Positions 37,852-50,000 of a stretch of DNA of 64,000 nt are shown piece by piece. The translations under genes and the position numbers were made by a program. The notes under the pieces were generated by a model. The model made no database searches and had not been told where the DNA came from. It saw nothing but the letters and a program-made list of their open reading frames with translations. The stretch's first letter is position 1. Every line of letters starts with the position of its first letter. The stretch is from Sindora glabra (Eukaryota > Streptophyta > Magnoliopsida > Fabales > Fabaceae): the NCBI GenBank assembly GCA_020226215.1, contig CM035232.1, forward strand, positions 53,906,851 to 53,970,850, written 5' to 3'.

Positions 37852-38123
37852 GACAAAAACCCTATTTTGGTCCCTGAAAAATTTAATTTTTCTCATTTTG
37901 GTCCTTTATTGAAATATTTTCTCAATTTAGTCCCTAAAAAATAGAAAATGTTAAAATTTTAATCTTTCTATACGATTTTTTCCTAAGTCTAAAATCTATA
38001 CAAAACCATATAGAAGGATTGAAATTTGAAGATTTTTAATCTTTCAGCAACTAAATTGAGAAAATATTTCAATCAGGGATCAAAATGAGAAAAATTAAAA
38101 CTAACTAAAATAGGGTTTTTGTC
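37852..38123. mobile_element. Mutator-like MITE, 272 bp, long inverted arms
   Basis: The left end GACAAAAACCCTATTTTGGT and the right end are inverted copies. The arms extend for about 100 bp and include TTTTTCTCATTTTGGTCC and ATATTTTCTCAATTTAG in both directions, so the whole element can fold back. Flanks are GTTCTATATA on the left (37842-37851) and ATTCTATATA on the right (38124-38133), a 9-10-bp target duplication with one mismatch at its outer base. Long arms and a 9-10-bp duplication indicate the Mutator-like group. No coding capacity. Confidence 0.85.
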
Positions 38124-38133
38124 ATTCTATATA

Positions 38134-40980
38134 TTTTTGTTATATGTAAAAGTGAAACAAAATCAAATCAAATTAATTCCATTTCAAAATTTTCTTATTT
38201 GATCTTGACTTATAATTTATTTATAGGTTAAAATTTTAATTTGACCTAACTTATTTATAAAATTTTAAAAATTTGACTTGACTTATTGACCTATTTAGAT
38301 CTAACAATTGAAATCTAAATGAATCATTGATAGAATTATAAACTTAGGTATATATATCATAAATAGACTTATTAGAAAAAATAATAATTTTATTAAATAA
38401 ATGAAGTATAAAAAATTTTTATCTCTACTTTTATAAAATTCTTAATAATTCAACTAAAATATTATAATCATATTTATTTAAATTGAAAAGGTTAAATAAT
38501 ACAAAAATATAAGTTCATCATTCATAAAATTTAAAATTTTGAGAAAATTAATAATTGAGTTGAAGAAAGAAAAGAAAACACAACCATAAAAGATCAGTAG
38601 TTACAATACAACTAACCAATTAAACGAAGAGAATTAAATTACAGCAATATATTAATTAAATGAATAATTTAATTAAACTAGCAAATCAAACTTAAAATTA
38701 AATAAATTAAACATATCTAATACATAAATCAATATGTTAAATTAAATCTATCTTATCTGATTAAATAAATAAATTAAATTAGATATTTATGAGTTAAAAT
38801 TTAAATTATTTGTAAACGATCCAATTTATTTCTATCACAATTATAGGGAAGCAATACAGAGACAAGACAACCCCTCCTAATCGTGGAGCATTATAGAGAT
38901 TAGACTTTTATGTGAAGTGGGACACAATTTTTCATTTTTTTAATAAAGTTTCCTCGGATCCGACCTTTTATCTTTTTATTTTCTGTTATTGTAGAGAGAT
39001 ACAAACATGCAATTCTAGCATACAATGAGAATAAAAATTCTTTCTTTTTTTATGGTATATTCAAATTCATAAAAATTGTTGTAACTATCTCTTTCTAATA
39101 TAATAGTAAAATAATTAAAAGAAAATGAGAGAATTAAAATTTATTTTATATATAATATAATTCAGAGAAAAATTGTATCCTTTCTCTTTTAACATAATAA
39201 AAATAATAAAAAATATAAGTATTCCTTTTATTATTATTATTACTGGGGAGGGGGAATGGGAAACTTCTATCCTTTTTATCTTTAACATAAAATAAATAAT
39301 TAAATTAAAAAATATAAATATTCTTTTTTTAATTTGTTTTGTGCGTTTGTGCGTTTGGGGAGGGGGCTTTGAGGGGGAATGGGACAGAAGGGATTGGATT
39401 CCTTGCCTAATATGCGGGCGTAACATGCGATGACCATTTTGACCAAGGCGCGGGTGGTACGGGTATTCAAGTCCAAACCTCTTAAAGTTTGGATTTAAAT
39501 ATAATTTTAACTACTTTAAAATATAAATTATATCATTTTGGTCCTCCAAAATTAAATTAATTTATTTTAACCGTACTAAATATTAAATTGTTACAACTTT
39601 ATTTTTTTATTTTAATTGATTTTTATCCACTTCTGTCAAATTATATTTGATCTTGATCTATTCATCGAATTATATTTAAAATAAATTAGATTTTTAGAAT
39701 TTTTCATGAAAAATTAAAATTTAAAATAATTCAATTTTTATATCTAATTTATTAATTTTTTTAAATTTTTTTTAAAATTTAGAGAAAAATTCCTTTCATA
39801 TTTACATAGAAGTTATTTCAAATTAATATAAAGGAAGGAAATGATATTGTAAAATCAAGAAATTAAAAAAAATTAAATAGAAAAACTAAAATCATATCAA
39901 TTTAATATTTATAAGATTAAATTAAATTATTTTAAATTAGATATCAAAATTACATAATTTATATTTCAATCCATTAAAATTATATTTAAGCCTAAATTTT
40001 ATACTAGCTATTTAGAAGCAGGATTTTGTAAGGCAGATTATATTACATTTCATGATTGAATCAAATTTTTACGCCACTAAAATAGAAGTAGGCTTAAGAT
40101 TGTGTAAGGAGCTCATCCCAAGGATCCGCTTAATATTTTGCAAAATATATTTTATGCGCAAATTTATTTTTTATACATAAATGAAAGAATATTATTATAT
40201 GCACTTATATTTATGATTAAAAATAATATCTAAAAATATAATAATAATAAAATAATTTTTTAAAAAAATTATATTTCATCAATTTTTTTTATTATTAATA
40301 TTAAATATATAAATTATTTTTAAATATTTAAATATTTTATAATTATATTTCATATAATATATTTTCCTTTGGAACAAATCAAATTTAAATAATTCATATC
40401 CTTCTTTCTTTTTAGATTTGTGCCCACATTTTTAATCATATAATTTTTTTTCTATCTAGCTTAAATATTTTCATATTTTTTATCAGATAAAAATTAATTT
40501 TATTCAAAGAGAAAGCAAAAGATGATGTATTCTTCTTGATATAACCGCTTCCAAAAATCAATTTCAATATACCCCACTAAATATATAATATCACAAAATT
40601 CAGCGTGCTAGCCCTCAGCGAACAGCACATTTTCTTCGTTAGGTTTTGTAACTATATCTCTCGCGAGAGTAAAAGTCTTTATTTTTGCCACGTTGTAGAT
40701 TGTATTTTTTTTTATATAACCATTTGATATTTCGATATTATATCGAACATTGATTAACTTAAATTTAAATTAAATAAAATTATATTGAATAACAAATTTT
40801 TTTAATTAAATTTTAATGTGATTGCATTCTAAAAAAATAAAACCTAACACTTCTAATTTAAATAAAATGATTTCGTGTGAATCGATTTACCGATTGTAAA
40901 AGGTATTTGTTATGATACTCCTAAGAATTTAGTATCGGATGACATGGTAGAATAAAAGGCAGACTACATTTATAAGACCA
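38134..40980. other. Intergenic AT-rich DNA upstream of the NPF gene
   Basis: No gene recognised. At about 39181-39392 a segment of roughly 100 bp with GGGGAGGGGG and GGGGGAATGGGA is repeated imperfectly in tandem. A 103-codon minus-strand frame there is low complexity and not credible. The last few hundred bases before 40989 should contain the NPF promoter. Confidence 0.55.
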
Positions 40981-40988
40981 GACATGTC

Positions 40989-40996
40989 TATAAAAG
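40989..40996 (+). promoter_or_regulatory. Probable TATA box of the NPF gene
   Basis: TATAAAAG lies 160 bp before the start codon, in GACATGTCTATAAAAGTGCG. A transcription start about 30 bp downstream would give a 5' leader of roughly 130 bases, normal for a plant gene. The leader is A/G-rich and has no in-frame upstream ATG. Confidence 0.6.
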
Positions 40997-41148
40997 TGCG
41001 TCCGTGTGAGAACTCCCAAGTCCAAAGCAGGGAGAAAACAAGCACGGTGCTATTCTCCTTCTGCCCCTAAAATATCAAAAGAACCAGAGAAAGAAACAAA
41101 GAGAGAGAAAGTCTCGGAAATTAAACACAAATCAAAGATTACAGAGAA

Positions 41149-41272
41149 ATGGCTGCAGAAGAAGGGAGGAGTAATACAAACGATTACACAGAAGATGGAA
41201 CCGTCGATCTCAAAGGAAAACCAGTTCTCAGGTCTAAGAGGGGTGGCTGGAAGGCTTGCTCCTTCATTGTTG
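41149..41272 (+). CDS. NPF5.2-like: NPF exon 1
   Basis: Encodes residues 1-41 and the first base of codon 42. It starts MAAEEGRSN and ends GGWKACSFIV, the cytosolic N-terminus running into TM1. The ATG sits in a good context (GAGAAATGGCTG). The donor GTACGT begins at 41273 (phase 1). Frames overlapping it on either strand are shadows. Confidence 0.93.
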
Positions 41273-44200
41273 GTACGTTTGTTTTTTTTTTTTAATTCCC
41301 AACAATTTACGACCTGGAACTGGAAATTTGTTTCTTGGAAACATCTTTGTTTGACACTTGCCTTGTGTTTTCCTGAAGTATAGGAGGAGACTTTTTCTTT
41401 CTTTGTTTCCCGATTTTCGATTTTCTCTTTCATATCTATTTTGTGTGGTACTCTTTGAAGATAAATGACTCCTCCTTTACTCGTTCAGCGTCATTTTTTC
41501 ATATATGAAAGTTTAGAGGTGGGAGTGGGATATATTTTTCAGCAAATTACCCACCCAGGGAAAATTAACAAGATCATCTGAAAATGGCAGAATGCTGCTT
41601 ATTTTATATAAAGATGTAATTTTATTTTTAAATAATAATTTATATATATAACATCATTCTTTAGTAAAAAAATTTTATTTTTAAATAATATAATTAATGG
41701 ATAAATTTATATGTATAAATAATTATTTAAAAATAAAATATAACTTTATATAATTTTAAAACATTTTCACCAACTCTATCTAATTAGTTGTTTGTCAATC
41801 AATCATTTAATATGAAAAGATTAAAAAACCTGAGTTTTTATATATAAATGACTTATGAAAGATACACGTAAAGTTGTCTCTAAATTATGTTATTATCTTA
41901 CCTCTACCCTTATTAATAAATTACATTTTTAAGTAATCATTATTTCTTAAAAAATTAAATATATATAATAAATTATAATTATTTAAAAATAAAATTATAA
42001 TTCTATATAATTTAAAAATAATTTTATTAACGTTCTATAATTTCAGTATCCATAAAATTTTATTTAATGTAATTAGATTTACCTCTTTTAATTTAAAAAA
42101 TATACACTAATTTTTTTTACATACCCTCACCTTTATTTTTTTTATTTTAAGTATATATGCTCATTTCTCCTATTTATATAAAATGAAAATAATTTATATT
42201 TAAAAAATGGAAGAATGTAATTTCTCGTATATGTATTTTTTTCATTTTGAGGTTAAGTTGTACAGCGTGGGGGCTGCTGGCGTCTTGATTAAATACCATA
42301 CATGTGATAAGCAATTTGCCATAACCAGTAGCGGTGAAGAATCCATGCTCTTGCCTAGGTTGTTTTAGTAGCATCCGTACGTCGAGGGGAAAATTTAAAA
42401 AAAAAAATAATTTATTCAAAATTGAATTTATAAATAATTTAATACATAAATTTAATTTCAAATTAGTTGAATTTTAGTTTTTAGACTTTCTTCAAGGTAA
42501 AATTTAAATAAAGGAAGGGTATCATATGCTTCCGGTAATATACGTAGCGGGATGCACGACGTTAATTGTGAATATCATGTAGTGAGTATTAGGGGTGCAT
42601 AAATGGACGGCGGACACTGCGGGTATGTAGCAAATACAAAGTGGGAAAGTCTAAAAATTTAGACACATAAAAACTGCGGATTTAAATGAGTTGAGTCGCG
42701 CGAATAGGCCTATTATTTTATGTATATAATATATTTTTTTAATTATAATTAGAATAATATAATATATTGAAGGTTTAATATCTTAATTTAATATAATTTG
42801 TAAATTACAAATTATATAAATTAATGCACAAGCCAGTATTTTTATGTATAAAATATATTTTTTAATTATAATAGAAATAATTTAATATTTTAATAATTTA
42901 TTAATTATAAATAATGTGGATAAATCCATAAGCTTGTGCTGGCAGGATCGACAATTTTTAACCTATTAGAAAAACCAAACTTATTTAGGCAAGTTCGTGA
43001 AGGTCTAACCCAATCAAGCCTGCTTGTTATGCACTCTTGGTGAGTGTAGTTAATAGTGTAAGAGTAGAATTGCAATAATAAAATTTAAAGTAAATATAAT
43101 AATTATTTTTTTAAAAAATTATATAATTAATATTATTAATTTTTATTTTATTTTTATTATATTTATTTATTTATTTATTTATTTATAATATTAAAATAAA
43201 TAAAATATTAAAAAAATTGTTAGATGTTATCTTAATAATATCAAATACATGCATAATTTTTTTACTATATTTATTGAATTAATAATTTATTTTAATATCA
43301 TAAATGAAAGGATAAATGAATAATTATAGTAAAAATAAAAATAAAAGATCAATAGTATTAATTATAAAATAGGATGATATAATAATCATTATTTTTATAT
43401 ATAATAATCACTATCTACCTGAAGGAAGAACTAAATGTTGTATTTATTCTAAAATATACAATTCTTAATCTATAAAAATTTCTATCCAAGTAATTAATTT
43501 TGTATAAAATAAAATCAAATAGTTGATATTAGTATTTGAAGAATTGATCTAGATCTAACGATCTAATCCCTAGCTATTGTATTATATGGATCAAATTGAT
43601 CAAAATAATTGTTTTAGCACTTGAATCGGCATAAATTAACAAGAATTGGAAAAAAATTAAAAAATCGGTTAGTTATTTTTTTTCATTTTTAAAATTTTTA
43701 GACTTTTTTATTGAGTTGTTTTGACTTAATAAATCTATATGTAATTAAAAATATTAAAAGAATAATTTTAATACTTAATTAATTAAAAGTTTGCTAATTT
43801 ACTTCATTTTTTATTTTTTATATGAATTGTGTATTTATATATATAATATAAATTTGTTATCATTTAAATTATTTAATAAAATTATATAAATTTTTATTAA
43901 TAATATCCTTTAATATGACTACTAATTTAACAAATTGAATCAATTGAGAATTATGACAAGAAGACTTTTCCAGTTTGTTGTACGATCCAAATTTTACAGC
44001 ATTCCTTGAGATAGACTTCATTTCTAAATAAAATATAAAATATATGAACGATATTCTGTGCGTAAATATTTTGAGGTTATGGAAAAGGCCTTCTGATCCT
44101 TGTTGGGAGAATCCTATAACTTTTGCAATGTCATAAAATTGTGTATACACCACTGGGTGTATCCACGTGACATTATTTAATATATAAAAGATGACGTTTT

Positions 44201-46935
44201 AATATGTATAAAATTTTATTTTTTTCTAAAAATTATGACTGTATATAAATTTCATGCATCGTAAGTATATAAAAATTATAATTTAATTGTTTTAAGTTAT
44301 TTTTTATCTATTCCTTAATGAAATAAACTATTTATTTTATTTACTCTGCCAAATAACTTCTATTTTTATTCAAAAATAATTTTTAAAAATAAAAAATAAA
44401 AAATAAAAACATGTTTGAGCTAAAATTTTATATATATTAATATATTATTAAAATTGATTATATATTAAATTTATTTTTTAAAATTTAAATATTATATATT
44501 ATATAATAATATATTAATAATTAAATATAATTATTTTATACTTTTTTATTAAGAAGCATAAAAAATTCACATCCAAATTTAAATGAGGTAGCTTATTCGT
44601 ACATCCAATTAGTTTGCCACTTTATCTAGGTAGTCGGAAGTAAATGCATTCCGTGACCTTCCCACCAAAGGCTGAGCTTAGGTAGGCCCCCACTGGCGCT
44701 ACGTACATCTCTACTTATGGGCCTTTAACTCTCCTACCTGCTACTGTCCGTTGATTTAGTCAACATAGTCTCCGTTGCAAAATTAATATAATTTCAGAAG
44801 ATATCCATGTGTTTTGTCTAAATTCTACTCAAGTCTATTAAATTTTTTACTTTTATATAAAATTTTGTAAATTTTTATATAAAAGTTTAAATGTATGAAT
44901 TCAATATAATGATTATATAAAATTATAATCTCATTATTTAAAATTATATAAAAATATTTTTATTTTTTATAAAAATTTAAAAATTATAATACATAATAAC
45001 GTGTATTTTTATAATTTTTAATTTTAATTACATATCCAAAATAATCTGGCTTGATGGTCCCCATTTAAGTCTGAAATTGTGAAAGTTGAACTGTGGAAAA
45101 ATATCTTCCCACCTCTCATGATGATAGCAACAGCGCCGTGCTGTCAACTTCAGTGTTTCTTCGAGGTCTCTCTCCAACTGGAACCAATTCTCTAGGTGTA
45201 TGGGCCACTTTGAGTCCTGGCACAGGAATAGTGGGTACTGGCTGGAGCTGACATATAGCAGGAGTACAGTTATACTTTTAAGAAATTTATTTCTTATTAT
45301 GATTAAAATTGAAATTTAAAATTTTATATTTATATTAAATAAGTTATTATTTTAATTAAAAAATTAATTTTTTGTAATGCTACTATTATTTTTGGGCAAA
45401 ATATAAATATAAACAATCATTTAATGCAAGATTTATCAACACATAATTTTCTTGAAATTTCAACATTTATGAATAGATTTTATTTGATGATTAACTTATT
45501 AGCTAATCAATTGTATTAATTGGTAGATGATAGTTAATTGTTTAATTATTTTAACTTGTCAGTAACATTAATTATTTGTATAAAAATATTTAGTAAAATT
45601 AATTATTAATTATTTATATGTAAAATAATATATAAGAATATAAATATATTTTATAATTTATTTAAGTATTTATTCACTTTAAAAATATTTTATATTTTAA
45701 AATATTATTTATTAAATTAAAATCCCTTTTCAAGATAAATAAAATATCTTTGAAATGCAAATAACATGTGATATTGAAACAATAATCCTTAACATTTTCT
45801 TATTTATATATTACTAGTAAATTGTATATAATATTATATTATTGTTCAATAACTTTGATTAGTTATTTCAAAAATAAAAATTAGTAGTCATTTATATATT
45901 TATTTACATATAAAGATAAATTCTATAATTAAATATGATAAAGAGAAATGAAAACTATTATAATTTGTATACGAAAGACGATTTAAATTAAAGTACTTTT
46001 TATTAATGCAATTTTTTATACTTATTATTTATTTAATTTTGAAATACATATACCACACACTATGATTTTAGTGGGACTTTTCCATAGATAAGAAACGAAT
46101 ATTAGTTTGTGAGATAAATTATATGAGTAGCGTAATTCATTGTATATATTAAGCTAAAGAATTCATTATTTTTTATCAGCATAATTGTCATTATTATTTT
46201 ACTAATATTATTATTTAATATTGAAAAGATTAATAAGTGTTGTTATAGGAAATGAATGATAATTGGTAAATGGTAAAAAGGTTGATCAAGAAAATGTTTT
46301 ATTAAATATAAATAAGAGCTTTTTTTTTTTTAACAGAATCAACTATTTCAAAATACTTGATTTTCTAATGTTTTCAAATTAGGCAAATTAGTGGATTGAG
46401 AGCTAATCCACTGATTTATAAAAATTATTTATCAATTACTAAAATCATCATATTGATTTCATCAATCAATTAAACTACTTTAATAAATTAAAAGTTAACA
46501 AAAAAATTATTTACTAAACACCTTCATAATCTTTTGAAATTATGAAAAAAATTAGAAAATATTAAAATTTTATTAAAAATAAAAAATAGGGATAAGCCAT
46601 TCATAGCCTTTTTTAAACTATTGTTTAGTGCTGTAAAATTAAAGAAATAATGAAAAAAAAAAAACACATACCATACCTTTTCAAATGCAATGAAGTTGAG
46701 TTTCTGCAATAATTTACTCAAATGATTGTTTTTAATTATATTACAAATACATTATACATAAAGTCAATTCTACCGCTGATAATTTATCTTATAAGAAAGT
46801 TTATTCATAAATTAATTGAATTCACGTTAAAATAGTTATGAATGGCTTGCATTTTTTTTAAATTAAATTGTTAATTTTTAATTTTTTAAAAATTTTATAA
46901 GTTTATTTGTGAATTTTGAAATTGAAGGAAGTTAT

Positions 46936-47003
<68 letters not shown>

Positions 47004-50000
47004 TTTTATTCCCGTTTTTTCATATATGTTTTTGACAAAAAAAGTTGAACCTTAATTTGATTCTTAAAATTGCTTGATTCATGTCAAATTGAATATAGGT
47101 TTTCCACATTTTAATAGGGTTCAGGATGAAGTTTAGAGTTTTTTTTTTTTTTTTGTTGAATAAAAAGATATATGTAAAGAAGTAAAAATAAGAGATTGAG
47201 AATATTATTATTACTTTAAGTCGCATATATTTCCACTAGAAGTATAAAAAACTTCCAATTTGAGTTTGGATGTGAATTAATATTTTTGTATTGATTCAAA
47301 AAAATTTTAATTAAATTTTTGCTGAAAAGATGTTGATGTTGGCATAAATGTTATAAATTCATATTCAATGCTCAATTTGATAGAGAAAGATGTCACGATG
47401 TTATAGAAAAAGAGAAAACAATTGGAGAGTAAATTTCACGAAAGCTTCAAATTTACGTTAAACTTCACGCACAAGTTCTTTCACTTTATGGGTTTATCGC
47501 TTGTGATGCGCCATAAGTCTTTGATTTTAATGTCGCCTTCTTGGGTCTCACTATTAAGCAAACTATACATCCAATTGATGTTAGTGCAAGAGGCGAAAGA
47601 CCTTTAGGATGGCTTCTATTCTAATGAAAAACTTAATAAAAAATAAAACTCTTAAAATTGTTAGATTACCAGGAAAAAGGAAAAACCAACATGAATGAAA
47701 ATAGATCCAACATAAATAATTCCTTTGTTATAATTACTGCTTAAATAGTGAATCCATTATTACAATTTTATCAAAATTCTAACACTTTCAAATTGATATC
47801 ATCTTATTTCAAATTCCTAGAAGCAATAATTAGATATCACTAAATTAGCTGTATTAACATTTGCTATACCCCCAAATTTTATGGATCCTACCATAAATCA
47901 AATTAGGAACTATTGATTTTTCTCTTTTTTATTTTTTTTAATCTATTAGTATAGAAAGAAGGGAGCCAATCAGTCTTGGTTATCCCTCTTTAGCATTAAC
48001 ATAGGAATATAGGAGTATTCTCTGCTTATATAATATTTGACTTAAATTATAATTACTGCTTAAATGATGGGTTTATTGTTACAATCCCATCAACATTCTA
48101 GCATTTTTTAATATTTATCATTTTTTATTAATTATAAATTAATACTTTTTTTGTGTCAAGTTCATATCCTTTAAAAATAATGATCTAACATTATTGGGTT
48201 AATTAGTTAATGATAATTATAATCCCAATTTGATGATGACAATTTAACTAATGCACTTATAAACAAGCTATATCGATTGTTTTAATTCAATTATTTGTTT
48301 AATCCTGCCAAATTAATAAAATTACAACTTAACGAATTTTTTCGTTGAGCTCATCAATCATTCTATAATTATCTCCCATTAACGGATTGATTTCATTCAA
48401 ATATGCAGTGTACGAGGTATTCGAGAGAATGGCATACTATGGAATATCGACAAATCTGTTCATATATCTAACAGATATGCTTTACCAAGGTACCGTAACT
48501 GCATCCAACAATGTGACCAACTGGGGGGGCACCATTTGGATGACTCCCATATTAGGCGCCTACATTGCTGATGCTCATCTCGGCCGCTATTGGACTTTTG
48601 TCATTGCTTCCGTTGTTTACCTCTCGGTCTGTACTCTCTCTCTCTCTCTCTCTCTCAACTCATTTAACTTTCTATGCCGGCTTATTTTGAGTATACAAAT
48701 TATGATATTAGATTAATAAATTTTTTAAAATTTAAATATATATTAGATTAATATAATATAAAATTTAAAATTTAAATACATATCATAATATAAATTATGA
48801 TATGTTATTAATATAATAATTTATCAAAATATTATTAAATTTAAATATATATATTAGATTAATAAATTTTTTAAAATATATCATATGATAATATATTAAT
48901 TATTAGATTTGATAATATATTAATATATTATTATCTAAATAATGTATTATAAATTGATAGTGTATGAATACATTATTGTATAAGTAATGTATTATAAATT
49001 TTATCATTAATTTATTAGTTGGTTCTGAATTTTTTAAGAAAAAAGAATGACAAGTTACTAAACTAACAAATACAACATCTGAATTTAAATTAAATTATGA
49101 ACACTGAAGTGGAAAATTTTTCCAAATTAAAAATCAAATAACACTATCATTGAAAATGTCAACAATTGGTTTCTACACTTGTTTTGATAACTCTTGCTTA
49201 AAATTTTTGCTTGATCACGTACAAAAAGTCACAGTGTGACTCAGCTGTGAGCTGAGCTGATTGATGTGTTTGGATTATGTACTAGAATTTTTCCTCTCTC
49301 CCCTCTCTCTTTTTAAATGATGAAAGGGATTAAATTATTAATATATTTATGCAAAATTTTGGATTGAAATTAAAATGTAAAAAAAGATAAGTTCTTTTAA
49401 AAATAGATGCTTGGTATGTATTTCTAGAGGTTTGATGTTTGGAGTGGTGTGGTAAAATATAAGTTACTGGATGAGATTATAAAAATTTTAACATTGACTT
49501 AGTAATCTCATCCAATAATTTATATTTTATCACACTACTCCAAACACTAAACTTTAAGGTATCTTAGAATTCACCTTAAAAAAAAAAAACATAATGTTAA
49601 TAGTTTTCGGCAATTCAGTGAAAGTCTTTTAAGTTTTAATAATTTCATCATTAATATAAAATAATAGGATAATGCTTCACCATCCGGGTAGTCGTGCCGA
49701 AAATTGCTTCCTGAAGATACCTTCTTTCTTCCAGACTGTGTTTGGATTTAGCAAGTGGGTTCCACAACTTAATCATCAATAATTGGAATTCTTTAGATAC
49801 TAATTTTCTATACCAAACTTGGGGTTTGATACGAAAAACCCCTTTTTTAAATATAATTATAAAATATTAAAATATAAGAAAATTTTTATATTTTAGTATT
49901 TAATATAAAATATTTAAAAAATAATCTCTTTTATTTCAAAATAAAATTTACTTTCTTTTATTATTATATTTTTTACGTATCATTTTCTATTTATTAATAT

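Larger units (their letters stand above)
41273..48408 (+). other. NPF intron 1 (7.1 kb)
   Basis: Runs from GTACGT to an ATATGCAG acceptor. It is AT-rich and without recognisable genes. It contains a hAT-type MITE (42590-43039) and an AT microsatellite (46939-47000). Two islands of more balanced base composition (about 44580-44780 and 45050-45270) are not explained by any motif I know. Confidence 0.85.

Noticed and set aside
39115..39426. 103-codon minus-strand frame
   Set aside because: Low complexity (Ile/Lys/Phe and Pro-rich), built on a purine-rich tandem repeat, and no start context or neighbours to support it.
41006..41433. Two long overlapping open frames, one on each strand, at NPF exon 1
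   Set aside because: They are in other frames or on the other strand from MAAEEGRSN..., run through the splice donor into the intron, and show no domain. The NPF frame explains the region.
43869..44153. 94-codon minus-strand frame in NPF intron 1
   Set aside because: No recognisable motif, AT-driven composition, and no splice partners. Treated as chance.
47422..47607. 61-codon plus-strand frame in NPF intron 1
   Set aside because: Slightly better composition than its surroundings, but no motif, and not placed to be an alternative exon of the transporter.
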